A stretch of DNA of 61,425 bases from an uncultured Ruminiclostridium sp. (GTDB taxonomy: Bacteria; Bacillota; Clostridia; Oscillospirales; Ruminococcaceae), in NCBI GenBank assembly GCA_947629925.1, contig CANRFO010000014.1:1-61425 (forward strand), given 5' to 3'. The position numbers and the translations under genes were made by a program. This document shows positions 36,048 through 44,828 of the stretch, in pieces; positions within the stretch are counted from its first letter, which is position 1; each line of letters begins with the position of its first letter. The notes beneath the pieces were generated by a model. That model did no database searches and was not told the origin of the DNA. It saw only the letters and a program-made list of their open reading frames with translations.

Positions 36048-36148
36048 CGAAACCGACTTCCTCTCGTTGGGAATAAGCCCATAGTCATTAAAGGCAGCGC
36101 CGCATAAGTACAGCATAAAGATAAGTCAGCCGCTTCTGCCATAAATGT

Positions 36149-36177
36149 ATTATACTCTTATTGTTTTTATTTGTCAA
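36149..36177 (-). promoter_or_regulatory. Perfect sigma-A promoter of the BvgS-like kinase
   Basis: On the minus strand: TTGACA (36177-36172), 17 bp, TATAAT (36154-36149). Confidence 0.85.
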
Positions 36178-36222
36178 CGATTAAAAATACAGCAAAAATT
36201 CAGACCGCAGGATAACCGACTG

Positions 36223-36251
36223 TTGATATATCCGTTGAAATGTGCTATAAT
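36223..36251 (+). promoter_or_regulatory. Sigma-A promoter of the aldo/keto reductase
   Basis: TTGATA (36223-36228), 17 bp, TATAAT (36246-36251); GGAGG ribosome site follows. Confidence 0.8.
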
Positions 36252-36279
36252 AATATAAAATAAAGCGGAGGTACATATT

Positions 36280-37410
36280 ATGATCTACAAGGATTTTCAG
36301 GGAATGAAGCTGTCCGCGCTGGGAATGGGCGCTATGAGGCTGCCTGTTATCGGCGGCGACGACGGAGCAGTTGACGCTGCCGAAACGGAAAAAATGGTGG
36401 ATCTCGCCATGAAAAGCGGCGTAAACTATTACGATACGGCTTGGGGCTACCATAACGGAAATTCCGAGACAGTAATGGGAAAAGCGCTTGGCAGATATCC
36501 CCGCGAAAGCTTTTATCTTGCGGATAAATTTCCCGGCTACGACCTTTCAAATATGCCTAAGGTAAAGGAGATATTTGAAAAGCAGCTTGAAAAATGTGGC
36601 GTTGGGTATTTTGATTTTTATTTGTTCCACAATGTATGCGAGATGAATATAGACGCGTATCTTGACCCGAAATACGGGATCTTCGACTACCTTGCCGAAC
36701 AGAAAAAAGCGGGGCGTATCCGTCACCTCGGCTTTTCAGCTCACGGAAGCTATGACATTATGAAGCGCTTCCTTGACGCTTACGGCAAAGATATGGAGTT
36801 TTGTCAGATACAGCTGAACTACCTTGACTGGTCGTTCCAGGACGCTAAAGCAAAGGCAGAGCTTTTAAATTCATACAATATACCTGTCTGGGTAATGGAG
36901 CCGCTTCGCGGAGGAAGGCTGGCTAAGCTGCCCGAGGAAAGCGAAAAGGAGCTGAAAAAGCTTCGTCCCGATGAAGAGATACCCGCGTGGGCGTTCCGCT
37001 TCCTGCAAAGCGTTAAGGGCGTTACCGTCATTCTTTCGGGAATGTCGGACTACGAGCAGTTAAGTGAAAACATAAAAACCTTTGAAACCGATAAGCCGCT
37101 CAACGAGGCGGAAATGAGCGCACTGATGTCCGTTGCGGAGGGACTGCTGAACGGAGTGCTTCCCTGCACCGCCTGTCATTACTGCGTAAGTCACTGTCCC
37201 AAGGGACTGGATATTCCCATGCTGCTGGAGCTGTACAACGAACACAGCTTCACAGGCGGAGGCTTTATCGCTCCGATGGCGCTTATGGCAGTTCCCGAAG
37301 AAAAGCACCCCTCCGCCTGCATAGGCTGCCGTTCCTGCGAAAAGGTATGCCCGCAGCAGATAAAAATTTCCGAAGCCATGTCGGATTTCGCACTGAAAAT
37401 AAAAGGCTGA
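36280..37410 (+). CDS. Aldo/keto reductase with C-terminal 4Fe-4S domain
   Basis: The 376-residue enzyme has an aldo/keto reductase barrel (1-285), with YYDTAWGYHNG near residue 47 holding the catalytic Asp and Tyr, a Lys in LADKFPGY and a His in LFHNV. A ferredoxin-type tail (about 295-370) has CTACHYCVSHCPKG and CIGCRSCEKVCP, two 4Fe-4S binding motifs. This fused family is frequent in anaerobic Firmicutes; its substrate is usually unknown. The ferredoxin tail suggests electron bifurcation-free reduction from ferredoxin or NADPH. GCGGAGG precedes the ATG. Confidence 0.92.
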   Translation: MIYKDFQGMKLSALGMGAMRLPVIGGDDGAVDAAETEKMVDLAMKSGVNYYDTAWGYHNGNSETVMGKALGRYPRESFYLADKFPGYDLSNMPKVKEIFEKQLEKCGVGYFDFYLFHNVCEMNIDAYLDPKYGIFDYLAEQKKAGRIRHLGFSAHGSYDIMKRFLDAYGKDMEFCQIQLNYLDWSFQDAKAKAELLNSYNIPVWVMEPLRGGRLAKLPEESEKELKKLRPDEEIPAWAFRFLQSVKGVTVILSGMSDYEQLSENIKTFETDKPLNEAEMSALMSVAEGLLNGVLPCTACHYCVSHCPKGLDIPMLLELYNEHSFTGGGFIAPMALMAVPEEKHPSACIGCRSCEKVCPQQIKISEAMSDFALKIKG

Positions 37411-37505
37411 GCCTGTCGGTCTGAAACTTGTGCTTCGGCTTTGCGGCTGAGGACCGCATAAATCTGCGAAAAGCATTTTCAGACGTTTTACATAAAGAGG
37501 AAAAA

Positions 37506-38060
37506 ATGGCTAATTTCACAAAAAAAGCAATTGAAAAATCATTCATCAAGCTGCTGAACGAGCATCCGCTGTCACGGATAACCGTAAAGGACATAGTTTC
37601 CGACTGCGGGATAAACAGAAACACTTTCTATTACTACTTTCAGGATATTCCCAAGCTGATAGAGGACATTGTGGAGGAGGACGCGGAAGAGATAATACGG
37701 ACCTATTCCACCGCCGATAAATTCAACGAATGCCTTGAGGCGATAATAGACGCCGCTCTGTCCAAAAAGAAGGCGGTGCTGCATATTTATCACTCTGTCA
37801 ACAGAGATATTTACGAGCTGTATCTGTGGAAGGTATGCGACCATTTTATAAACAGCTATGTAAACACGGTGCTGAACGGAAGCAGCATCAGCGACGAAGA
37901 TATGACTGTTGTGAAAAAGTTTCTTTCAAGTCTGGCTTTCGGCATTTTTTCAAACTGGCTGAGGGACGGTATGACAGACGATATCCGTATATATCTTTCA
38001 AGAATGTCCGACATGAAGAAGGAAATGATACTGAGATATGCAGGCAAGAATGACGCCTGA
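37506..38060 (+). CDS. TetR-family regulator
   Basis: The 184-residue protein begins MANFTKKAIEKSFIKLLNE with a TetR helix-turn-helix (VKDIVSDCGINRNTFYYYFQD, about 26-46) and an all-helical ligand domain of the YcgE/TetR-C type. Start 37506 is preferred over 37428 because AAAGAGG precedes it and the domain begins there. It lies 27 bp before the bile-salt-hydrolase gene, so it may sense bile acids or a fatty acid and control that gene. Confidence 0.88.
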   Translation: MANFTKKAIEKSFIKLLNEHPLSRITVKDIVSDCGINRNTFYYYFQDIPKLIEDIVEEDAEEIIRTYSTADKFNECLEAIIDAALSKKKAVLHIYHSVNRDIYELYLWKVCDHFINSYVNTVLNGSSISDEDMTVVKKFLSSLAFGIFSNWLRDGMTDDIRIYLSRMSDMKKEMILRYAGKNDA

Positions 38061-38087
38061 TCGTTGTAAAAACAGGAGGAAAAAAAT

Positions 38088-39059
38088 ATGTGTACTGCGA
38101 TCGCTTATAAAACAAAAGACCATTATTTCGGAAGAAACCTCGACTATGAATTTGCCTATAATCAGACGGTAACAGTAACGCCGAGGAATTATCCGTTCAC
38201 GTTCCGCAGAACGGGAGAGATGAAAACGCATTACGCCATGATCGGAATGGCGTATGTTCAGGAGGATTATCCGCTTTATTACGACGCGACCAATGAAAAG
38301 GGGCTGAGCATAGCGGGACTTAATTTTCCGAAGAACGCGGACTACAAGTCTGAACAGGCGGGAAAGGACAACGTTGCTCCTTTTGAGTTTATTCCGTGGA
38401 TATTAGGGCAGTGTGCAAATGTCGGCGAAGCAAGGGAAAAGCTGTCAAGGCTCAATATGCTGAACGAGGATTTCAGCGCCGCGCTTCCGCTGTCGCCTCT
38501 GCACTGGATAATATCTGACCGCGAAGAAAGTATCGCTGCGGAATCGGTGAAGGAGGGGCTTAAGGTTTATGACGACCCTGTGGGAGTGCTGACAAACAAT
38601 CCCACCTTCGATTATCATATCACGAACCTTGCAAACTATATGTCGCTCAGCGCAGAGGATCCGAAAAACAGCTTTGCAAAAGGTCTTGAGCTTTCGCCTT
38701 ACAGCAGGGGCATGGGAAGTCTGGGGCTTCCAGGCGACCTGTCATCGGCTTCACGCTTTATAAAGGCGGCTTTCACGCTTGCAAACTCAGTATCGGGAGA
38801 AACCGAGGAGGAAAGCATAAGCCAGTTTTTCCATATCCTCGCCTCAGTTGAACAGCAAAGAGGCTGCTGCAAGGTGGAGGGCGGCTGGGAGCATACCATA
38901 TATTCTTCCTGCTGCAACACCGACAGAGGCATTTATTACTACACTACCTATGAAAACAGCCGAATAACAGGCGTCGATATGCACAGGGAGGATCTTGAGT
39001 CCTCGAAGCTTGTAAGCTATCCGCTTATAACAGGTCAGCAAATCTTCATGCAGAACTGA
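38088..39059 (+). CDS. Choloylglycine hydrolase family (bile salt hydrolase / penicillin V acylase)
   Basis: The 323-residue N-terminal nucleophile amidase has catalytic Cys2 exposed after Met removal (M-C-T-A-I), with R16 and D19 in GRNLDYE, the GLNFP strand, the Asn of LTNNPTFDYH and the Arg of DLSSASRF, which together form the expected catalytic set. It hydrolyses glycine or taurine conjugates of bile acids, or related acyl amides. No signal peptide, so it acts in the cytoplasm. A strong AGGAGG site precedes it and a strong terminator follows. Presence fits an intestinal host. Confidence 0.9.
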   Translation: MCTAIAYKTKDHYFGRNLDYEFAYNQTVTVTPRNYPFTFRRTGEMKTHYAMIGMAYVQEDYPLYYDATNEKGLSIAGLNFPKNADYKSEQAGKDNVAPFEFIPWILGQCANVGEAREKLSRLNMLNEDFSAALPLSPLHWIISDREESIAAESVKEGLKVYDDPVGVLTNNPTFDYHITNLANYMSLSAEDPKNSFAKGLELSPYSRGMGSLGLPGDLSSASRFIKAAFTLANSVSGETEEESISQFFHILASVEQQRGCCKVEGGWEHTIYSSCCNTDRGIYYYTTYENSRITGVDMHREDLESSKLVSYPLITGQQIFMQN

Positions 39060-39080
39060 GATGAAAAATCAGTCAAATTC

Positions 39081-39117
39081 AGCTCTTTGTCTGAAAAACA
39101 GACAAAGAGCTTTTTTT
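39081..39117 (+). terminator. Intrinsic terminator after choloylglycine hydrolase
   Basis: A 13-bp stem AGCTCTTTGTCTG (39081-39093) with 39099-39111, AAAAA loop, followed by T7. Confidence 0.92.
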
Positions 39118-39181
39118 GTCTGTATGAAAAGCGATCATTATATGGTATGATCAAGACAGAGCAAAAAGGAGGTCGTGTTAA

Positions 39182-39790
39182 ATGAAACTTCGTTCGATAA
39201 CGCCCATGCTTATAGCAAAAATAGGATATATCGTGATGTCCGTGCTGTTCTGTGCGGCGGGCGTCATTTTCATAGCGCTGCCTGAGTTCTCGTCGGAGAT
39301 AATGGGTATCTGCGTCGGTATAGCTCTGATAATATTCGGCGCTGTCAAGCTGGTAGGATATTTTTCAAAGGACCTTTTCAGGCTGGCTTTCCAGTATGAT
39401 CTGGAATTCGGGATACTTATGATAGTGCTTGGAGCTGCGGTACTTATAAATCCCGAAAAGCTGATGTCGGTGATCTGCGTCGCAATAGGGATATCTATCC
39501 TTCTGGACGGGCTTTTCAAGATACATATATCAATGGATTCAAAGAAGTTCGGCGTAAAAAGCTGGTGGGTCATTCTCGTGATGGCGATAATAACGGGCGT
39601 TGTTGGTATTGCGCTTATATTGAACTCCGTGACAGGCGCAAAGCTCATCACCGTGCTGTTCGGCATTTCCCTGCTGTCGGAGGGGATACTGAACCTTTAT
39701 ACCGTTATAAGCACCGTTCTTATTGTGAAAAATCAGCTTCCCGACGTCATCGAAGTCGATTCCTACGAAATAAGCGAAAAGGAAGAATAA
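39182..39790 (+). CDS. DUF308/HdeD-like membrane protein
   Basis: The 202-residue protein has six closely packed transmembrane helices with the repeated GI.LIIFGAVKLV / GISILLDGLFKI / GISLLSEGILNL pattern of the HdeD/DUF308 family. Function in Firmicutes is not known; E. coli HdeD is linked to acid resistance. AAGGAGG precedes the start. A GATCAT-N8-ATGATC palindrome (39133-39152) overlaps the presumed -10 TATGAT and could be an operator. Confidence 0.85.
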   Translation: MKLRSITPMLIAKIGYIVMSVLFCAAGVIFIALPEFSSEIMGICVGIALIIFGAVKLVGYFSKDLFRLAFQYDLEFGILMIVLGAAVLINPEKLMSVICVAIGISILLDGLFKIHISMDSKKFGVKSWWVILVMAIITGVVGIALILNSVTGAKLITVLFGISLLSEGILNLYTVISTVLIVKNQLPDVIEVDSYEISEKEE

Positions 39791-39866
39791 CAGTTCTTTC
39801 CGCTGTCCCTGAGTTTAGCTTAAAAAAGAGTTAAAGGCGGGATATCAAACATGAAGGAGGATAAAA

Positions 39867-40478
39867 ATGACGGCTGCAACAATAGTGTTTGCGGCGCTTG
39901 CCTATCTGTCGGGAAGCGTGCTGTACGCGAATGTGTTCGGGACGATCTTCGGAAAAAAAGAGCTGTATCAGAACAGCGCCGATAAAAATCCCGGGACGGC
40001 AAACGCTTATATATACGGCGGATTCCTATGTGGGACGCTGACGCTGATATGCGACCTGCTGAAAGGCTTCCTTCCTGTGTTTATGTATCTGCGGTTCGTG
40101 CCTGAGCAGGAGGAATGGGGTCTTGCGCTGGTGCTTGCCGCTCCTGTTATAGGGCATATCTTCCCGCTGTTCAGCAAATTTCACGGCGGAAAAGGCATAG
40201 CCGCAACATTCGGCTCGCTTCTGGGGCTTTGTCCTTACTTCAAGCCTGTGCTTATATTCGCGGCGGTGTTTGTTTTTCTGTCAACGGTGCTGAGGATAAA
40301 TCCTCACTTTTACCGCACGCTTTTTGCGTATATTTTTACAGCCGCATTGTTTTTCTGCGGAGTAAGTCCCGCAGTTAAAGCGGGATTTATCATCATCACA
40401 GCGGCGGTATGCGTAAGACTGTGCTTCAGCAGAGAAGAAAAAGAAAACCCGGAGGTAAAACTGCTATGGACGCGCTGA
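39867..40478 (+). CDS. plsY: PlsY-like glycerol-3-phosphate acyltransferase
   Basis: The 203-residue membrane enzyme has five to six helices and the PlsY motifs SADKNPGTANAY (about 37-48) and GHIFPLFSKFHGGKGIAATFG (about 93-113). It should transfer an acyl group from acyl-phosphate to glycerol-3-phosphate to make lysophosphatidate. The first motif (usually GS.NPGATN) is slightly divergent, so it may be a secondary paralogue. It overlaps the glycosyltransferase start by 13 nt, pointing to a shared lipid role. Confidence 0.85.
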   Translation: MTAATIVFAALAYLSGSVLYANVFGTIFGKKELYQNSADKNPGTANAYIYGGFLCGTLTLICDLLKGFLPVFMYLRFVPEQEEWGLALVLAAPVIGHIFPLFSKFHGGKGIAATFGSLLGLCPYFKPVLIFAAVFVFLSTVLRINPHFYRTLFAYIFTAALFFCGVSPAVKAGFIIITAAVCVRLCFSREEKENPEVKLLWTR

Positions 40479-41590
40479 TATTATCCTGCGGAACAGGCGG
40501 AGGTCACAACAGCGCCTGCGCCGCAATAGAACAGGAGCTTTCTGCAAGAGGTCATAACGTAAGGACTTTAAACCCCTATTTGCTTAAAAGCGAAAAGACC
40601 GCAGATATGGTAAACAACGCCTATAATATTCTGGTACAGCGGGCGCCTTCCGCCTTCGGAATGGTGTACCGTCTGGGAAACGCTTACAGGAACCTGCCTG
40701 TGTCCTCTCCAGTGTATCACCTTAACGGGCAGATGGCGCCGTCACTGGAAAGATATATTTGCAAAAACAAGTTCGACGCCGTTATAATGACTCATCTGTT
40801 CCCTGCCGAGATAATAACGAATATGAAAAGACACGGAATAGCTGTCCCTCCCACCTATTTCATAACGACGGACTATACCTGCGCTCCGTTCATTGAAGAG
40901 ACCGACTGCGATTATTACATAATTCCCGCAGAGGAGCTGACCGAAGAGTTCGTTATGAGAGGAGTACCGAGGGAGCGCATAGTACCGCTGGGTATTCCCG
41001 TACAGCGGCAGTTCCGCGAAAAAATCGGGCGCAGCGAGGCGAGAAAAAGGCTGGGGCTTGACAATGACAAAAAATATATTCTTATCGCAGGCGGAAGCAT
41101 AGGCGCAGGTCAAATCGAACAGATCGTCCCCATGCTGCTGGAACATTACGGCGAAAACGCGCGGTTAATAGTGATCTGCGGAAACAATCAAGCGCTGTAT
41201 AAGAACATGGAAAAGCTGTATCACGGGCGCTGTGATATAATGCAGTATACTTCAGAAATGGCGGACTACATGAGAGCGTGCGATCTGTTCCTGTCAAAGC
41301 CCGGCGGGCTTTCCTCCACCGAAGCCGCAGCAGTGGGAACAGCGCTGATACATATTACGCCAATACCCGGCTGCGAGACGCGCAATATGGAGTTTTTTGA
41401 AAAGAACGGAATGTGCGTGGCTGTAAATTCGCCAAAGAAGCAGCTTCTTGACGCCTGTGACAGACTGATGAGCGAAGGCGCAAGGGAAAAAATGGCTGAA
41501 AAACAGCGTAGCATGATCTCCGCAGATTCCGCCTCGGAAATATGCGGGTTTGTGGAAAAGGAACACAGGCTGATGAAAACAGCGGGATAA
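40466..41590 (+). CDS. Diacylglycerol glycosyltransferase-like (MGDG synthase family)
   Basis: The 374-residue GT28-type enzyme begins ILSCGTGGGHNSACAAIEQEL, the MGDG synthase/UgtP N-terminal motif, and has the donor-binding region GGSIGAGQIEQIV and LSKPGGLSSTEAAAVGTALI. It should add sugar from a UDP-sugar to diacylglycerol, giving a membrane glycolipid or lipoteichoic-acid anchor. ATG 40466 follows GGAGG; a longer frame from 40409 lies inside plsY. With PlsY it forms a short lipid-synthesis operon. Confidence 0.88.
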   Translation: MDALILSCGTGGGHNSACAAIEQELSARGHNVRTLNPYLLKSEKTADMVNNAYNILVQRAPSAFGMVYRLGNAYRNLPVSSPVYHLNGQMAPSLERYICKNKFDAVIMTHLFPAEIITNMKRHGIAVPPTYFITTDYTCAPFIEETDCDYYIIPAEELTEEFVMRGVPRERIVPLGIPVQRQFREKIGRSEARKRLGLDNDKKYILIAGGSIGAGQIEQIVPMLLEHYGENARLIVICGNNQALYKNMEKLYHGRCDIMQYTSEMADYMRACDLFLSKPGGLSSTEAAAVGTALIHITPIPGCETRNMEFFEKNGMCVAVNSPKKQLLDACDRLMSEGAREKMAEKQRSMISADSASEICGFVEKEHRLMKTAG

Positions 41591-41611
41591 AGCTTAAAAC
41601 AGAATATGCCT

Positions 41612-41662
41612 GACAGCCGCACTGTCGTGAGAGAAACCCTTTCTCACGGCAGTGCGGCTGTC
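41612..41662. repeat. Long hairpin after the glycosyltransferase
   Basis: GACAGCCGCACTG... (41612-41635) pairs with ...CAGTGCGGCTGTC (41640-41662), about 23 bp with one wobble and a 2-nt bulge. No T-tract follows. The CAGCCGCACTG core also occurs in the outer arm of the palindrome at 21264-21481. Confidence 0.65.
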
Positions 41663-41996
41663 GCTGTCATATCCGCCGCTGAAAAGGGATCGCGCCGCCG
41701 ACGCCCCGACCGTGTGTGCAAAAGCGCACACCAGAATAATGTCGATATATGATAAAATAAAATAAAACTATACCCGTTTACAAAGTTGGCGCTGTTTTCC
41801 GCGAAAAACCTTTTGTCATCGGGCGCTGTTCCCGATCCGAACGGCAAGCTCCTCCCTCCTTGCCGAAAATCAAGCGGGAATGCCTTTTTCACAAAGCCTT
41901 GATACGACAAATATCGCATGATTGCACACCAACGAAAAACCCGCAATGCTATAATTTAACCGATAAACTTTTATCGGAAAGAAAGGAATTGATTTT
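41663..41996 (+). promoter_or_regulatory. Hairpin-rich gap and promoter before the phosphorylation cluster
   Basis: No gene is supported here. Small hairpins occur at 41712-41731 (GTGTGTGC/GCGCACAC), 41818-41836 (ATCGGG/CCCGAT), 41842-41865 (CGGCAAG/CTTGCCG) and 41960-41977 (CCGATAA/TTATCGG, right before the ribosome site AAAGAAAGG). A -10 TATAAT at 41950-41955 has no good -35. A small RNA is possible but unproved. Confidence 0.4.
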
Positions 41997-42602
41997 ATGA
42001 AGCAGTGTCCCAAGGGTCATATCTATGACGAAAAGAAAAACCGAAGCTGCCCCTATTGCAGCGGCGATGGCGTCGGATTCCAGTCGCTGGGCGGCGACGC
42101 ACAGCCTGATTTCCCCAAGACCATGCCTATATCGGGCGCAGTTGACGACGGAGCGTTCCCCCCTACGACGCCCTTAGACAACGCGGCCCCTTCATTCCAG
42201 AACGCTCAGGGTCCCTCAAGCATGAGCGTTACTATCTCTCTCGATGAAACAGCAAACGGCGTAAGCCCTGTAAGAGGCTGGCTGGTCGCCATTGACGGAG
42301 AAAGCGCAGGCGTTTCCTTCAATATCCACGGCGAGCAGAACTCCATAGGCAGAGGACAGAAATTCGATATAAACATTTCCTTTGACAAAAGCGTTTCCTC
42401 TGACGGCAACGCGGTCATCGCCTATGACTCCCACGACAGAAAATTCTTCCTTACTCCCATTCTGGGAAGAGGAAAAAACAACATTTATCACAACGATTCC
42501 CTGCTGCTGATGCCTGTGGAGCTTTCAGACTATGACAAGATAAAGCTGGGCGAAGTCACCTATGTGTTCAGAAGCCTCTGCAACGAGAACTTCACATATT
42601 GA
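41997..42602 (+). CDS. Zinc-ribbon FHA-domain protein
   Basis: The 201-residue cytoplasmic protein has an N-terminal zinc ribbon (C4 and H8; C18PYC21), a Pro/Ser/Thr-rich linker (25-85) with several TMP/TTP sites that could be phosphorylated, and a C-terminal FHA-like domain (about 90-195; SIGRG at 116-120). FHA domains bind phosphothreonine. It likely acts as adaptor or substrate of the cluster's kinases. First gene of the cluster; the PP2C gene starts 2 nt after its stop. Confidence 0.85.
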   Translation: MKQCPKGHIYDEKKNRSCPYCSGDGVGFQSLGGDAQPDFPKTMPISGAVDDGAFPPTTPLDNAAPSFQNAQGPSSMSVTISLDETANGVSPVRGWLVAIDGESAGVSFNIHGEQNSIGRGQKFDINISFDKSVSSDGNAVIAYDSHDRKFFLTPILGRGKNNIYHNDSLLLMPVELSDYDKIKLGEVTYVFRSLCNENFTY

Positions 42603-42604
42603 TC

Positions 42605-43396
42605 ATGAGGCAAAAAGGCTTTTTTATCAAAATGAAGTTCAAAGGCTCTGATGTAAGGAAGATCGCTCTCGGAAGCATAAACAATCAGGGCGCAAGAAAT
42701 TATCAGGAGGACAGCTTCGGCTTTTCCTCCATTGATAAAGCCGACGTGGATAAATACGGCTTCACCGCCATAGTCGCCGACGGTATGGGAGGTCTCTCAG
42801 GCGGCGCGCAGGTAAGCAGCTATGTGGTATACTCCATGCTGGAAATGCAGAAGAACCGCGACAGCTCAATGCCTGTCAGTATTTATCTTTCTCAGGCTCT
42901 GTGCAGAGTAAACAGCAGTATAGTGCTGAACGGTATGACAGGCGGTTCCACGGCCGTGGTGGTCATGTGTCTGCCAACAGGCGTTCACTGGTGTACGGTA
43001 GGAGACAGCAGAGTTTATCTGTTTCGTGACAAGACGCTTACCGTGATGAACGAGGACAGCGACTACATGAACCAGCTCATTGAGCAGGTCATATCGGGCG
43101 AGATGACCTTTGACGAAGCAGGCGAAGACAGAAAAAAGGACTCTCTTGCGCAGTACATGGGACATAAGGGCGGGATAACTCCCGACGTAAATGCAAAGCC
43201 GCTTATACCGAAAATAAATGACAAGCTCCTTTTGTGCAGCGACGGGGTCTACAACGCGCTGACGGCGGAGGAGCTTTCAGCGGCGCTGTCATATCCCGCA
43301 GAGCAGGCGGCGGCAATACTGGAAAAGAATATTCTTGCGAAGGGATATTCAAATCAGGATAACTTCACGGCAGTAGTGCTTGAATTTATTCGATAA
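42605..43396 (+). CDS. PP2C-family protein phosphatase, soluble
   Basis: The phosphatase is about 263 residues, with the PP2C metal-site motifs QEDSFG, VADGMGG, GDSRVYLF, LCSDGVYNAL and NQDNFTAVVLE. It should remove phosphate from Ser/Thr residues set by the neighbouring kinases, using two Mn/Mg ions. Start uncertain: ATG 42605 (coupled to the FHA stop at 42600-42602) or ATG 42632. No membrane segment, unlike the second PP2C at 44829. Confidence 0.9.
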   Translation: MRQKGFFIKMKFKGSDVRKIALGSINNQGARNYQEDSFGFSSIDKADVDKYGFTAIVADGMGGLSGGAQVSSYVVYSMLEMQKNRDSSMPVSIYLSQALCRVNSSIVLNGMTGGSTAVVVMCLPTGVHWCTVGDSRVYLFRDKTLTVMNEDSDYMNQLIEQVISGEMTFDEAGEDRKKDSLAQYMGHKGGITPDVNAKPLIPKINDKLLLCSDGVYNALTAEELSAALSYPAEQAAAILEKNILAKGYSNQDNFTAVVLEFIR

Positions 43397-43413
43397 AGAA
43401 AGGAATAATCATT

Positions 43414-44628
43414 ATGAAAAGATTTATCAAGGTTTTATCCGTCGTTTTGGCGGCAATGATCTTTGTATGCGGTATACCCGTAAGCGCGGCAAGCGCGTCG
43501 GGAATTGACAGAGCGCGCAACGGTGTTGTGTTCATAACCAGTGAGCTGGGTTCAGGAAGCGGCTTTGCGATAGGCAGCGATCTGGACGGTCCTGTTCAGT
43601 ACATAGTTACGGCAGGACATATGGTGATAGATGATGAATCAGGCTACAGATGCTCAGAGGTGACCGTGTGGTTCTCGGCAATGGCTAATGAATTTATGAT
43701 AGCAGAAGTATACGCTGTGGATACCTCAAGAGATCTGTGCGTGCTCCGTCTGCCTGAGCCTACTACAAAAAGAAACGCTCTGCCTATCAACAGCACCGTT
43801 CTCGGCAGCGGCGAACACGTTTATGCTATGGGCTATCCCGACTACGGCAACGCAGGCAAGGACTACGTGACCATGAGCACAAGCGACATGGTAATGACCG
43901 ACGGTATCATCTCTCAGCAAATGCGTATGGTGAAGAACAATCTGGGCTTTGAAGCATATATGCACAGCGCTCCCACATCATTCGGCAACTCAGGCGGTCC
44001 GCTGGTAAATTCCAACGGCGAGGTAGTGGGCGTGAACTTCAAAATGACCAACGTTGAGGACTCAGTAGTTACAGGCTCACTTGCTGTTATTTCAGACGAG
44101 CTTCAGCGTGTGCTTGACTCTTACCGTGTGGATTACGCGACAGCAGGCAGTCAGCGTTCAGCTTCATCATCAAACACACTGCTTATCGTGATAATCGCAA
44201 TAGCGGCTGCGGTAGTTGTTGCTGCGGTGATCATAATAATCGTTATCATGATGAAAAAGAAGAAAAGCTCAGGCAATTCAGGCAATTATAATCCCTCGAC
44301 CCCTTCCTCTTCAAAGGGCGGCGCAGTCATCATCGGTATGAAGGGCATAATGGCAAACCAGTCCTTCAACGTAAACGGCAGCATAGTTCTGGGAAGAAAC
44401 AGTCAGAAATGCGACATTTCCTTCCCTGTTGACTCCAAGGGTATCTCAGGCGTTCACTGTCAGATAAGACAGACGAACGGCGGCTATGAGATAATGGACT
44501 GCGGCTCCAGCAACGGAACCTTCTTAGGAAGCGGTCAGAAGCTTACTCCCAATGTTCCCGTCTTTATTCCCGACGGCACCTATTTCTATCTTGGAAGCGC
44601 CGAACAGCTTTTCCAGATCAAATACTGA
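43414..44628 (+). CDS. Exported trypsin-like protease with cytoplasmic FHA domain
   Basis: The 404-residue protein has a signal peptide (1-26), an external trypsin-like domain (about 30-240) with catalytic H69 (VTAGHM), D107 (TSRDLCVL) and S193 (FGNSGGPL), a transmembrane helix (255-280) followed by KKKK, and a cytoplasmic FHA domain (about 305-404) with G327-R328, S345/H348 and SSNGT (365-369). All residues for protease and phosphothreonine binding are present. The layout links a phospho-signal inside to proteolysis outside, or the reverse. Ribosome site AAAGAAAGGAA. Confidence 0.92.
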   Translation: MKRFIKVLSVVLAAMIFVCGIPVSAASASGIDRARNGVVFITSELGSGSGFAIGSDLDGPVQYIVTAGHMVIDDESGYRCSEVTVWFSAMANEFMIAEVYAVDTSRDLCVLRLPEPTTKRNALPINSTVLGSGEHVYAMGYPDYGNAGKDYVTMSTSDMVMTDGIISQQMRMVKNNLGFEAYMHSAPTSFGNSGGPLVNSNGEVVGVNFKMTNVEDSVVTGSLAVISDELQRVLDSYRVDYATAGSQRSASSSNTLLIVIIAIAAAVVVAAVIIIIVIMMKKKKSSGNSGNYNPSTPSSSKGGAVIIGMKGIMANQSFNVNGSIVLGRNSQKCDISFPVDSKGISGVHCQIRQTNGGYEIMDCGSSNGTFLGSGQKLTPNVPVFIPDGTYFYLGSAEQLFQIKY

Positions 44629-44647
44629 TAATTTAAAAGAAAGCCCT

Positions 44648-44801
44648 CAGCCTTCCGCAGGGAATGTATCGTGTTCCCTGCGGAAAAGCTGAAATGTCTC
44701 TGTAAGGTCGATCGTACCCGACCGCCTTAAACACGGGACATCGGCAGCGGTTATACATATTATCCGAACATACGCCGCCTTACAGCGGTATATGCTCGGA
44801 T
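44648..44801. other. Two hairpins in the gap before the membrane PP2C gene
   Basis: Hairpin 1: TTCCGCAGGGAA (44653-44664) with 44674-44685, extended by CAGC/GCTG. Hairpin 2: 44762-44778 with 44785-44801, mostly paired with a few mismatches. Neither is followed by a clear T-tract. Spacing suggests a processing or termination zone splitting the cluster into two transcripts; no strong promoter is seen between them. Confidence 0.45.
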
Positions 44802-44828
44802 TTATATTAAACTCGGAAAGGATCGCAA

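Noticed and set aside
41612-41662. Intrinsic terminator after the glycosyltransferase gene
   Set aside because: The hairpin is strong but no T-tract follows on either strand, so it is listed as a repeat/structure instead.
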